Origin: Sulfurimonas xiamenensis
GTDB lineage: Bacteria; Campylobacterota; Campylobacteria; Campylobacterales; Sulfurimonadaceae
Direction of reading: 5' to 3'
Assembly: GCF_009258045.1 (NCBI RefSeq)
Contig: NZ_CP041166.1
Coordinates: 806,001-870,000, forward strand
DNA length: 64,000 nucleotides
Shown here: piece after piece, positions 1-8,443 of the stretch
Layout of the letters: the number at the start of each line of letters is the position of its first letter
Position numbering within the stretch: the stretch's first letter is position 1
Made by a program: the position numbers and the translations under genes
Notes under the pieces: model-generated
Seen by the model: only the letters and a program-made list of their open reading frames with translations
Database searches by the model: none
What the model was told of the DNA's origin: nothing

Positions 1-280
1 TTTTAAAGATGTACATTTAGCGTATCAATCAAAAGTGGGACCTATGGAGTGGCTTAAACCTTCTCTTGAAGAGAAGTTAAAAGAGATAAAAAGCAAAAAA
101 GTTGTTATATTTCCAATAGCTTTTACTATCGATAATTCTGAAACTGATTTTGAGCTTGATATCGAGTATCGTGAGGTTGCAGAAGAACTTGGATTTAAAG
201 ACTACAGAGTCTGCGAATGTCCTAATGATAGTGATTTTTTTGTTGAAACACTTTTTGAATTGTATGAGAAAATGAAATAA
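1..280 (+). CDS. hemH: Ferrochelatase, C-terminal part (cut by window edge)
   Basis: The reading frame is open from base 2 to the TAA at 278-280, so only about 92 C-terminal residues are present. They contain AYQSKVGPMEWLKP followed by a beta-strand and PIAF segment, then an acidic stretch (ETDFELDIEY). These match the end of ferrochelatase, which inserts ferrous iron into protoporphyrin to make haem. The ATG at 35 is an internal methionine, not the start. The following phosphatase gene begins only 8 nt after the stop. Confidence 0.85.
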   Translation, partial: FKDVHLAYQSKVGPMEWLKPSLEEKLKEIKSKKVVIFPIAFTIDNSETDFELDIEYREVAEELGFKDYRVCECPNDSDFFVETLFELYEKMK

Positions 281-287
281 AATAACA

Positions 288-917
288 ATGAAAATAGTTA
301 TCTTTGATATGGATGGTACGCTGATTGATTCTAAAAAAGACATCACGGCATCTGTTAATTATGTAAGAAAATCACATCATAATCTTGCTCCGTTGAGTGA
401 AGAGTATATCGTTGAAGCAATCAATATGCAAGAGAGAAATCTTGCAAAGCTTTTTTACGAGACTGAAATCTATCTTCCAAAAGACAGAGATCTTTTTGAA
501 CTACACTATGAGAGTGAATGTGTGAAAAATGTTTATCTTTATGAAGGTGTCGAAGATATGCTAAAGAGTTTGGTGGACTCAAATGTAAAGATATCAGTAG
601 CAACAAATGCTCCTACTCAGTTTGCTCTGAGGATGCTTGAACATTTAAGAGTAAAACCGCTTTTTGATGTAATCATAGGAGCGGATAAGGTAATTGAAGC
701 TAAGCCTAGTCCTGAGATGTTACATTTTATACTTGAGCATTATAAATTTGATAGTAAAAATCATAAAGCTTGGATGGTTGGGGATAATATAAAAGACACA
801 TTAAGTGCGCAGAGCGCAGGAATAGATTCTATCTTTGCAACATGGGGATTTACTCCAGTAAGTGATGCCAAAATTGTTGTAAAAAAGCCCATGGAGATAC
901 TGGATATTGTTTTATAA
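288..917 (+). CDS. HAD-superfamily hydrolase, phosphoglycolate phosphatase-like
   Basis: This 209-aa protein has all four HAD motifs: DMDGTLIDS near residue 7 (nucleophile and acid Asp), VATNAPT near 105, the Lys of EAKPSPEM near 138, and MVGDNIKD near 163. An alpha-helical cap lies between motifs I and II, as in Gph/PGMB-like members (subclass I). It probably hydrolyses a small phosphate ester such as 2-phosphoglycolate, but the substrate cannot be told from sequence. It lies 7 nt after hemH and is probably co-transcribed. There is no clear Shine-Dalgarno sequence, which suggests coupling to hemH. Confidence 0.8.
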   Translation: MKIVIFDMDGTLIDSKKDITASVNYVRKSHHNLAPLSEEYIVEAINMQERNLAKLFYETEIYLPKDRDLFELHYESECVKNVYLYEGVEDMLKSLVDSNVKISVATNAPTQFALRMLEHLRVKPLFDVIIGADKVIEAKPSPEMLHFILEHYKFDSKNHKAWMVGDNIKDTLSAQSAGIDSIFATWGFTPVSDAKIVVKKPMEILDIVL

Positions 918-923
918 TCTTGT

Positions 924-1313
924 TTAAAAAGCAAGTATGATAAAAAGAGGATATATGCATAATCCAATATATGGTAAAAAGTTGTTTATGGGCGTTAAGA
1001 GAGCTAAGCTCAATTCATGAGATAGTTTCTTTTTTTTAAAAATCTGCTCAATAAGCAATATTTTTGTTGCAATGTCTGCTGTTTTTAAAAAGAGTAATAT
1101 TATCGCAAAAATATTATAATCAGTCAACATCGCAAAACCTATGCTGAAATAAAATGTAGGGTGCATAATCAAAAACAGAAATATGCTTTTTGAATAATAT
1201 TTGTTCATTCTACTAATCATTCCCATTACAGTAGGTGCTTTCTGCCATGTTATCTCATAGAGTTCAAGAATCATAAAAAGAAGTACATAGTTTAAAATTA
1301 AATCATTTGTCAT
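924..1313 (-). CDS. Small hydrophobic membrane protein of unknown function
   Basis: The 129-aa product has three or four hydrophobic segments, near residues 5-20, 43-60, 65-82 and 107-127. A short Lys-rich loop (FKKKKL) probably faces the cytoplasm. I recognise no catalytic motif or family. It is convergent with the HAD gene (6 nt between stops) and divergent from the first adhesin gene, with which it shares the 118-bp upstream region. The reading frame and hydrophobicity pattern support a real gene; the function is unknown. Confidence 0.6.
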   Translation of the reverse strand: MTNDLILNYVLLFMILELYEITWQKAPTVMGMISRMNKYYSKSIFLFLIMHPTFYFSIGFAMLTDYNIFAIILLFLKTADIATKILLIEQIFKKKKLSHELSLALLTPINNFLPYIGLCIYPLFIILAF

Positions 1314-1360
1314 TTTTGAATTTTACTATAAAAATTTTAAATCTACTCTATCATATAAGT

Positions 1361-1431
1361 ACCAAAGTACTATTTACATGTTTAAAAGCATATGTTAATA
1401 TTTTCGTATAAATAAAATACGGAGGTGCAAA
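1361..1431 (+). promoter_or_regulatory. 5' leader/promoter of adhesin 1, duplicated upstream of adhesin 2
   Basis: An AAAGTACTATTTACATG block, a TATGTTA-TATTTT segment, a GTATAAAT -10-like box near 1407 and a GGAGGTGCAAA ribosome-binding stretch at 1421-1431 recur almost unchanged at 4714-4783 before the second adhesin. The conserved blocks are candidates for a shared regulator site. No classical -35 box is evident, which is common in Campylobacterota. Confidence 0.5.
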
Positions 1432-4400
1432 ATGGCTACTGGAAAAATTGTAGGACAGATAGAAGTATCAGAGGGTAATATTAAAATTTTAGGTGTTGAT
1501 GGTGTTGTTCGTGAACCAGGATTTGAAGGTTACTTATATGAAAATGAGCAGGTAATCAGTGAAGATCCTACAGCTCTGTTTCAGATTAAGTTTTTAGCAC
1601 TTCCGGAGGCATCAGCATATACGGGCGTATTTAGAATTTTAGCAGACGGTTCCGTTATCCACGGCAGAGATGCAATGGAAAGCATAGCAAGTGATGAGAG
1701 TTTGGTTGAGATTTTAGAAACAGCTGAAGTTAAAGAAGATAGTGAAGATTTAGAAACAGCAGCCGGTGAAGAGGAGGCTGAAGGAAGCACTGCTTTTACT
1801 GAAACTGATATCGTTGCAGATTCCAGTGTACTTGGATTTAACAGAGGTGAAAATAGTGAGCTTGGGTTTGGCATAACAGAGTATGGCAGTGAAGATAGTA
1901 CTAATGGAGTTGCGTTGCCTGCTATTACATCCCCAAATAATACTATTTTCGATGAAAATGATACAGATCCGGTTATGCAAGTAAAAGCAAGCGGTGCAAG
2001 TGCTATTGAGTATAGTATTTCAGGGTTGGACAGTGACCTTTTTGATATTAACCCTTTAACAGGTCTTTTAACTTTTAAAGACTCTCCAGATTATGAAAAT
2101 CCAAAGGATTTCAATGAAGACAATGAATACAATATGTATGTAACTGCTACAGATTCATTTGGAAACTATACAACACAGCTTCTTTCTGTGTTCGTTAATA
2201 ATGTCAATGAGCCTGTAACTGCATATGATGATACTGTTGATGCAATAGAAGACATTGTCCTTAATTCAACAATCAATTTAAATGAAAATGATTATGATGT
2301 CGACGGTGATGATCTAACTGTTGAGGCAGGCACATATACAACTGCGCAAGGCGGAACAATAGTCATTGCCGAAGATGGCAGTTACACTTATACACCTAAA
2401 ACGAACTTTAATGGAACGGATAGTGTGAACTATACAGTAACAGATGGGGAGTTTAGTGATGTAGGCACATTGACAATTAATGTTGTTCCTGCGAATGATG
2501 CACCGGTTATTACTGATGGACCAGATATAGATTCATTAAATGAAACAAATGCAGCACTTATTGCTACAGGGACAATGACTGTTAGTGATGTTGATACTAC
2601 AGATAATGTTACGGCTTCAGTTGATGGGATTGTTGTAACAGGTACTTCAGACAGAACTGATGCGGCTGCTCCGACGGATGCTCAATTAAAAGCAATGTTT
2701 AGTGTTACGCCAACGGATATTATAGATGGAACTGAAAACAGTGATACATTAACATGGAACTTTAATTCAGGCAGTGAAGCGTTTGATTACTTGGCAGCGG
2801 GTGAAACTTTAATTCTTACTTATACAGTTAAAGCGACGGATGATGCTGGAACACCATTGTCAGATACAGAGACTGTAACAATAACGATTACAGGTACAAA
2901 CGATAAACCAACTATTGAAAGTAATACAATCTATGCAACTGAAGATATAGATTACACTATAACTTTAGCAGACTTCATAGGCTTTGATGATATAGACGGT
3001 GATGAGATGAGTGCTATTAGAATTGATACATTACCTTCTAACGGTGTTTTAAACTTGGATGGTGATCCTGTGGCTGTGGGAGATGAAATTTCTGTAGTTG
3101 ATATTAATAGCGGTCTTTTGTACTTAACTACTCCAAATAATGGTAGTGACACCTCTTTTACATTTAGTGCAAGTGATGGTACGGATTGGAGCTCATCACA
3201 AACAATGAATATTGATATTACTCCTGTTACTGATACTGTTAAAACTGATACTTTGAGTGTGATTATGGATGTATTGCCTCCGGTAATAGATACTAGTACA
3301 TTAACTATGAGTGATGATATAAATACAGCATCGAATATTTTTGAAACAGCAGATGGTCTAAAGTTGACCGGTCCTGTTGGAACAGTTGTACAGGTTAATA
3401 CAGAAGGTAATGGTCTTGGTATTGACAGCAATAGCGGAAGTGGTGATGCAAGAGATATTGATGGTGCTTTAACAGAGTGGCTTCAAATAGAGTTTCCAAC
3501 AAGTACTACGCTCAATACAATAAATATAGATATTAAGCACGCAAGCGACGATGTAATGACAATACAATTGTATGATGCATCTGCTGCTGCTATTACTTCT
3601 GGAATTACTTATCAAATTGATGGTAAAGGAACAGTTTATATTTTAGGCAGTGATGGTCTTATAGATGGTTCTTTACTTAGTGGTAATGCTGCACATACAA
3701 TTACAATAAGTAGTACAACTGCTTTTGCAAAGATGTTGATTTCTGATGATGATAGTGGTGCAAGTGCTGGTACGGATGGATTTAGTGTACTTAATGTATA
3801 TGGCACTGTATCATCAACACCTGATAGTTATGACTCAGTCATACATCTAAATGGTTTAGGGTTGGGTGACACTGATGGAAGTGAGGAAATTTCAACTATT
3901 ACATTAAGCGGCTTTCCTGCAGGTTCAACAATAACATTATCAGATGGTGTAACTGAAATTGAAGCAGATGGATATGGAAATTGGGTTATTGATGCAGCCG
4001 ACCTTGGATTAAGTTCTACTTTAACAGACCTAAACGATGTAGAAATGACCTTAACAAGTCCAATAGCTATATCTAGTACTTTTGTGCCTACAGTAGATAT
4101 AGTAACAACTGAAATTGGTGCAGGTGTTCCTGATTCACATACAATATTAGGCGGAACAGCGGATGATGTTTTGACTGGTGAAGAGGGTAATGACTATATC
4201 GATGGCGGTGCAGGCGATGATATTATAATTGGTGGAGAGGGTAATGACTATATCGATGGTGGCGCTGGCGATGACACTATTGACGGTGGTGCGGGCAATG
4301 ACACTATTGAATATGATACTTTAGATACACTGATAGATGCAGGAGATGGCAGCGATGCGCTTATAGGAAATGCAGAAACTATCAATCTTGCTAATGTAGA

Positions 4401-4656
4401 CAATATTGAAGTGATTCAGCTAAGTTCTGGTGCGACGGTAATTGGCAGTGGTGATGCTAATGCAATTAATCCAAGTGATGTTATGGATGCAACGGATGGA
4501 AATAATACATTAGTGATTGAATCTTCAGATGAAGGTGCATATACAATTAATGTGGATACTACTTTATTACAGTTTAGTGAAAATGTAGATGGTTATAATA
4601 TTTATACCGATGATACTGTTACTTTAAAAATAGAAGACAGTATTATAGTAGAGTAA
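1432..4656 (+). CDS. Large Lap-type adhesin with retention module and RTX repeats
   Basis: This 1074-aa acidic protein starts with a LapA-like retention module (residues 1-100) that would hold it in the outer-membrane channel. TAAG follows at 109-112, matching the LapG protease site of Pseudomonas LapA. Next come a cadherin-like domain (about 167-268), an Ig-like tandem repeat (about 270-350), a VCBS-like domain ending in ITGTNDKP (about 355-487), more beta-rich modules, and calcium-binding GGxGNDxxxGGAGDD nonapeptides at about 905-960. The C-terminus is the beta-rich tail typical of type I secretion substrates. There is no Sec signal peptide. A strong GGAGGT lies 5 nt before the ATG. It probably mediates surface attachment and is exported by the transporter encoded at 7061-11913. 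The RTX repeat number is small for the family. Confidence 0.85.
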   Translation: MATGKIVGQIEVSEGNIKILGVDGVVREPGFEGYLYENEQVISEDPTALFQIKFLALPEASAYTGVFRILADGSVIHGRDAMESIASDESLVEILETAEVKEDSEDLETAAGEEEAEGSTAFTETDIVADSSVLGFNRGENSELGFGITEYGSEDSTNGVALPAITSPNNTIFDENDTDPVMQVKASGASAIEYSISGLDSDLFDINPLTGLLTFKDSPDYENPKDFNEDNEYNMYVTATDSFGNYTTQLLSVFVNNVNEPVTAYDDTVDAIEDIVLNSTINLNENDYDVDGDDLTVEAGTYTTAQGGTIVIAEDGSYTYTPKTNFNGTDSVNYTVTDGEFSDVGTLTINVVPANDAPVITDGPDIDSLNETNAALIATGTMTVSDVDTTDNVTASVDGIVVTGTSDRTDAAAPTDAQLKAMFSVTPTDIIDGTENSDTLTWNFNSGSEAFDYLAAGETLILTYTVKATDDAGTPLSDTETVTITITGTNDKPTIESNTIYATEDIDYTITLADFIGFDDIDGDEMSAIRIDTLPSNGVLNLDGDPVAVGDEISVVDINSGLLYLTTPNNGSDTSFTFSASDGTDWSSSQTMNIDITPVTDTVKTDTLSVIMDVLPPVIDTSTLTMSDDINTASNIFETADGLKLTGPVGTVVQVNTEGNGLGIDSNSGSGDARDIDGALTEWLQIEFPTSTTLNTINIDIKHASDDVMTIQLYDASAAAITSGITYQIDGKGTVYILGSDGLIDGSLLSGNAAHTITISSTTAFAKMLISDDDSGASAGTDGFSVLNVYGTVSSTPDSYDSVIHLNGLGLGDTDGSEEISTITLSGFPAGSTITLSDGVTEIEADGYGNWVIDAADLGLSSTLTDLNDVEMTLTSPIAISSTFVPTVDIVTTEIGAGVPDSHTILGGTADDVLTGEEGNDYIDGGAGDDIIIGGEGNDYIDGGAGDDTIDGGAGNDTIEYDTLDTLIDAGDGSDALIGNAETINLANVDNIEVIQLSSGATVIGSGDANAINPSDVMDATDGNNTLVIESSDEGAYTINVDTTLLQFSENVDGYNIYTDDTVTLKIEDSIIVE
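1573..1852 (+). repeat. Near-identical direct repeat within adhesin genes, copy 1
   Basis: These 280 bp match 4925-5204 co-linearly, with only about seven or eight differences by eye. The preceding 140 bp of the two genes differ at roughly a quarter of positions. The repeat encodes the second half of the retention module and the TAAG cleavage region. Confidence 0.8.
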
Positions 4657-4667
4657 TAATTTCTATT

Positions 4668-4706
4668 TTACTTGCAGTCAATCACGACTGCAAGTAACTC
4701 CTTTTT
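4668..4706 (+). terminator. Rho-independent terminator after adhesin 1
   Basis: A perfect 12-bp stem (4668-4679 paired with 4686-4697; core ACTTGCAGTC / GACTGCAAGT) with a 6-nt loop is followed by a T run at 4702-4706. It lies 12 nt after the stop and before the duplicated leader of adhesin 2, so the two adhesins are probably separate transcripts. Confidence 0.8.
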
Positions 4707-4710
4707 ATCA

Positions 4711-4783
4711 ATACTAAAGTACTATTTACATGTAAATTTATATATGTTAGTATTTTTGTATAAATAAAACTCGGAGGTGCAAA
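4711..4783 (+). promoter_or_regulatory. 5' leader/promoter of adhesin 2 (duplicate of 1361-1431)
   Basis: The block carries the same AAAGTACTATTTACATG segment, GTATAAAT box and GGAGGTGCAAA ribosome-binding stretch as the first leader. In this copy the centre forms a perfect 12-bp palindrome, TTTACATGTAAA (4725-4736), which the first copy has only partly. Confidence 0.5.
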
Positions 4784-6439
4784 ATGGCTACTGGAAAAAT
4801 TGTAGGGCAGATACAGGTTACAGAGGGGAATATTAAAATTGTGGGTATAGATGGAGTTGTTCGCGAACCTGTGTATGGCAGTTTTATGTACGAAGATGAA
4901 CAGATTATAAGCGATGATGCAGGTGCTCTGTTTCAGATTAAGTTTTTAGCACTTCCGGAGGCATCAGCATATACCGGTGTATTTAGAATTTTGGCAGACG
5001 GTTCCGTTATCCACGGCAGAGATGCAATGCAAAGCATAGCTAGTGATGAGAGTTTGGTTGAAATTTTAGAAACAGCTGAAGTTAAAGAAGATAGTGAAGA
5101 TTTAGAAACAGCAGCCGGTGAAGAGGAAGCTGAAGGAAGCACTGCTTTTACTGAAACTGATATCGTTGCAGATTCCAGTGTACTTGGATTTAGCAGGGGA
5201 CCTAATAGTGAGCTTGGATTTGGCATAACCGAATTTGGTACAGAAGATGTTACTTATAACATTGCAGAACTCGATGTCACTTCTGCGGATGTCACTCCTC
5301 CGGTAATCACATCTTCTAACATAGCTCTTTTTAATGAGACAGATACAACTCCTGTTATGCGGGTTACGGCAAGTAGTGAAAATGCTATCAGTTACAGTAT
5401 ATCAGGAGAAGATAGTGAACTATTTACTATTGATCCAGTAAGTGGTGTTTTAAGCTTTAAAGAGGCGCCTGACTATGAAAATCCAAAAGATTTGGATAGT
5501 GATAATGAGTATAACCTATATGTAACAGCAACAGACTCAGCGGGGAACTATACAACTCAACTTTTATCAGTTCCTATTAACAATATTACAGGAAATGTAG
5601 AGACTGCTCCAGCTGATAGCTTAGTTCTGCATACATTTGACAGCCCTCCAGGCAATAATAATGAAGGTTGGATTGGCGAAGGTAATGAGAGCAATATGGG
5701 AGGAGGAAGCACTACAATTCCGCCAAATGAACTAGGATGGTTTACTCAAGACAGCGACACAAGATCGCATGATTTTGATCTGAGTGATCATGCAGATGAA
5801 GAGGTAAATATTTCGTTTACGCTCGGCGTAAATGAGTGGGAAGGTGATGATACCTTTATAGTAAGAGTTTATGACAGTGAAGATAGTGTCATACAAACTC
5901 AGACATACTCTCCTGATAGTGAGGGGCTTGGGTATTATGACTATGACTTTGATGTTACCGTTCCCGAAAATGGAATTATCAAGGTTGAATTTCAATCGCA
6001 AAATACTGAAGATCAGGGAGGAGACAAGGAGGCTTGGAGTATTGACAACTTTGAGATAAGTGGTCCTGATGGAGAACAGGTTCTCACATTTGAAGGAGAG
6101 AGTTCATCCGGAGGCACGATAGATATTGGGGTATTGTTAGATCAAAATAATGATTTTGAGGGTGATGCTCCAGATTCTATAGATGAAATCGATCTCTCTA
6201 GCGGTGATTATACTTTGTCAAATATCACATTGGCTGATGTTGTTGATATAACAGATGGTGACAATGTACTAAAAGTTACGGGAGAGAGTGGTGATGGAGT
6301 AAATAATTTGACAGATAACGGATGGATACCTGATCCTTCACCTACAGTTACAGAAGATGGTTATGCTACATATACAAATATAGATGATCCGAGTGTGCAG
6401 CTTCTTATCGATGTAGATATACCGATTGAAACAGTTTAA
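4784..6439 (+). CDS. Second Lap-type adhesin paralogue, short, without RTX repeats
   Basis: This 551-aa protein has the same N-terminal retention module and the same TAAG at 109-112 as the first adhesin, then a cadherin-like domain (about 175-270). A unique beta-rich domain (about 280-440, with DSEDSVIQTQTYSPDSEG-type strands) could be a ligand-binding jelly roll. The tail (VVDITDGDNVLKVTGESGDG onward) resembles the C-terminus of LapA-like secretion substrates. No GGxGxDxxx nonapeptides are seen, so secretion would rely on the tail alone. Strong GGAGGT ribosome-binding site. It is convergent with the LuxR-type gene, with 5 nt between. It may be a second adhesin occupying the same TolC-like channel. 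Confidence 0.75.
   Translation: MATGKIVGQIQVTEGNIKIVGIDGVVREPVYGSFMYEDEQIISDDAGALFQIKFLALPEASAYTGVFRILADGSVIHGRDAMQSIASDESLVEILETAEVKEDSEDLETAAGEEEAEGSTAFTETDIVADSSVLGFSRGPNSELGFGITEFGTEDVTYNIAELDVTSADVTPPVITSSNIALFNETDTTPVMRVTASSENAISYSISGEDSELFTIDPVSGVLSFKEAPDYENPKDLDSDNEYNLYVTATDSAGNYTTQLLSVPINNITGNVETAPADSLVLHTFDSPPGNNNEGWIGEGNESNMGGGSTTIPPNELGWFTQDSDTRSHDFDLSDHADEEVNISFTLGVNEWEGDDTFIVRVYDSEDSVIQTQTYSPDSEGLGYYDYDFDVTVPENGIIKVEFQSQNTEDQGGDKEAWSIDNFEISGPDGEQVLTFEGESSSGGTIDIGVLLDQNNDFEGDAPDSIDEIDLSSGDYTLSNITLADVVDITDGDNVLKVTGESGDGVNNLTDNGWIPDPSPTVTEDGYATYTNIDDPSVQLLIDVDIPIETV
4925..5204 (+). repeat. Near-identical direct repeat within adhesin genes, copy 2
   Basis: Partner of 1573-1852. The high identity confined to this block suggests gene conversion or a recent partial duplication. 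Confidence 0.8.
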
Positions 6440-6444
6440 TTTTG

Positions 6445-7056
6445 CTATTTAAACTTTAGTGCAAGAGAGATTCTGTCAGTTACATTTGCCTTTTCAAATA
6501 TATTGTGAATATGGCTTTTAACTGTAGATAACGCAATTTTCTCTCTTTGCGCAATCTCTTTATTACTTAAACCTTCAGCCACCATAAATGTGATGCTTTT
6601 TTCTTTTTCTGTTAAAGATGATACAAAGTCAGGTTCATCTTTCTTTTTGTTTTGAATATATTTATTAATAATAAAATAGGTCAAATCAGGAAAAAGCCAG
6701 TTGTTTCCATTTTCAACTGTAGAGAGCATTTTTAGCAAGTTTTCTTTGTTTATATAGGAGTTTTCATATCCTTTGATGCCGTTTCCAAGCAGAGTTGATG
6801 CATGATAAACTTCAGGCACGGCATTAAAGAGTAAAATTATTGCATGCGGATACTCTTTTAACTTCACTAGCGTCTCTTCAATATTTAGTACACTCATCTC
6901 ATCTAACATTACAATAACTCTGTTTTTATCTTTTGTCAGATACTCTCTCAATTGATCAAAGTTATCTATAGAAACTGTGTCATATGAATCTTTTAAAGCA
7001 TTCTCCCAGTGTTTTAAAATAGATGACATTGTTGTAAATAGTATTATCTTTTTCAT
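6445..7056 (-). CDS. LuxR/NarL-type transcription regulator with pseudo-receiver domain
   Basis: The 203-aa protein has a C-terminal LuxR helix-turn-helix (LTEKEKSITFMVAEGLSNKE, then STVKSHIHNIFEKANV, about residues 145-200). The N-terminal 120 residues have a receiver-like fold with an Asp in VIVMLDEM near residue 52. The acidic pair normally after strand 1 is absent (ILFTTMS), so it may not be phosphorylated. It is the last gene of the tolC-ABC-hlyD operon, 4 nt after hlyD, and is a good candidate regulator of the neighbouring adhesins or of the operon itself. Confidence 0.75.
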   Translation of the reverse strand: MKKIILFTTMSSILKHWENALKDSYDTVSIDNFDQLREYLTKDKNRVIVMLDEMSVLNIEETLVKLKEYPHAIILLFNAVPEVYHASTLLGNGIKGYENSYINKENLLKMLSTVENGNNWLFPDLTYFIINKYIQNKKKDEPDFVSSLTEKEKSITFMVAEGLSNKEIAQREKIALSTVKSHIHNIFEKANVTDRISLALKFK

Positions 7057-7060
7057 AAGG

Positions 7061-8443
7061 TTACCTTTCGCTTAGTACATTTTCCCGTGCACGCAATATT
7101 GGTTTTAATATATAATCCAGAACAGTTTTTTTACCGGTCATAATATCAACACTTGCAGTCATACCGACAATTATATTAAGTTTTTTATATTCATTTCCTA
7201 AGTAGTTTTTATCAGTTTTTATGCGGACAAGATAGTAGTTCTGTCTGCTGACTTCATCATAAATAGTATCAGCACTAATATGGGTCACTGTACCTTCAAG
7301 TGAACCGTATATTGCAAAATCATAAGCAGAAAATTTTACAATAGCTCTTTGACCAGGAAATAAAAAAGCAATATCAGCAGGTCTGATTTTTGCTTCAATA
7401 AGTAAATTGTCCTGTGAAGGAACAATTTCTATAATATCCATTCCTGGCTTAACAACACCGCCTACTGTATTTACAAGTAGTCGTTTAACTTTTCCATCAA
7501 CAGGGGAGCGCACAAATGTGCGCTTGACTTTATCCTCTCTGGCAATATTTGCTCTCTCTATTCGAGACATTTCAGCTACAACTTCATTGAACTCCTCTTT
7601 AGCGGCATTGCGAAATCGCAATTCAACTTCTTTGATGTTATTTCTTTGCTCCTCTATAATAGAGTTGAGGCGCGGAATAGAGAGTTTTGTTGATCTCATT
7701 TGTCCTTCGATGCTGCTGGCTTCTCTTTGAAGTTTCAGATATTCAACTTCTGATACTATTCCTTTATCAACAAGCGGCTTATTGAGCTGCAGCTCTCTTG
7801 TGATAAAATTAAAATTTTTTGTAAGATTATCCAGTTTTGCTTCAGCCTCTTTTAACTCATCTTTTTTTTGTTTTAAGCGGCGCTGATAGATAAGTATATT
7901 GTTTTCGAGCTGCTCTTTGTTGCTTAGATATAAAGATTTTTCACGGTTTATAAGTTCCGGTGCATTTTTTTTAACTGTTTCATTTACTTTAAAAGGTGTT
8001 CCGGTTGATTCTGCTAATAGTCGAATTGATTTCGCTTGAAGTTCATTGTAGCGGAGCTTGCTCTCTATAAAACTGCTTACAAAACTTGTGTCATCTATTT
8101 TTATAAGGATATCGCCTTTTTTTACATTTTCTCCCTCTTCAACAAGGATTTCGCTTACAATTCCGCCTTCAAGATTTTGTATGACTTGAATTTGGGTAGA
8201 TGGAATAACTTTGCCTTCGCCGCGAGTTAGATCATCAATTTCCGCATAGTATGCCCAGTAAATAAGCCAGCCAATGAAAAAAGCACCGATCCATAACATT
8301 ATTTTGGTTGATAGTGTACTCTGGTTTAAAAGCGCAGCACTGACAGAGTTCATATACTCTAAATCTTCTTCATTTTTTATACGAAGATTTTTAATATCTT
8401 TTTTTTTGTAAGAGTATTCTACAAAGTTATCTTCAAGACCCAT
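7061..8443 (-). CDS. HlyD/LapC-family type I secretion membrane fusion protein
   Basis: The 460-aa protein has a cytoplasmic N-terminus, one transmembrane helix (about residues 45-66), a lipoyl/barrel half (VIQNLEGGIVSEILVEEGE), a long coiled coil (about 150-300), and the second barrel half with RSPVDGKVKRL and the PxxDxLLIEAKI segment that are characteristic of HlyD adaptors. It links the inner-membrane ABC transporter to the outer-membrane channel. It overlaps the ABC gene by 11 nt, so translation is coupled. Confidence 0.9.
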   Translation of the reverse strand: MGLEDNFVEYSYKKKDIKNLRIKNEEDLEYMNSVSAALLNQSTLSTKIMLWIGAFFIGWLIYWAYYAEIDDLTRGEGKVIPSTQIQVIQNLEGGIVSEILVEEGENVKKGDILIKIDDTSFVSSFIESKLRYNELQAKSIRLLAESTGTPFKVNETVKKNAPELINREKSLYLSNKEQLENNILIYQRRLKQKKDELKEAEAKLDNLTKNFNFITRELQLNKPLVDKGIVSEVEYLKLQREASSIEGQMRSTKLSIPRLNSIIEEQRNNIKEVELRFRNAAKEEFNEVVAEMSRIERANIAREDKVKRTFVRSPVDGKVKRLLVNTVGGVVKPGMDIIEIVPSQDNLLIEAKIRPADIAFLFPGQRAIVKFSAYDFAIYGSLEGTVTHISADTIYDEVSRQNYYLVRIKTDKNYLGNEYKKLNIIVGMTASVDIMTGKKTVLDYILKPILRARENVLSER

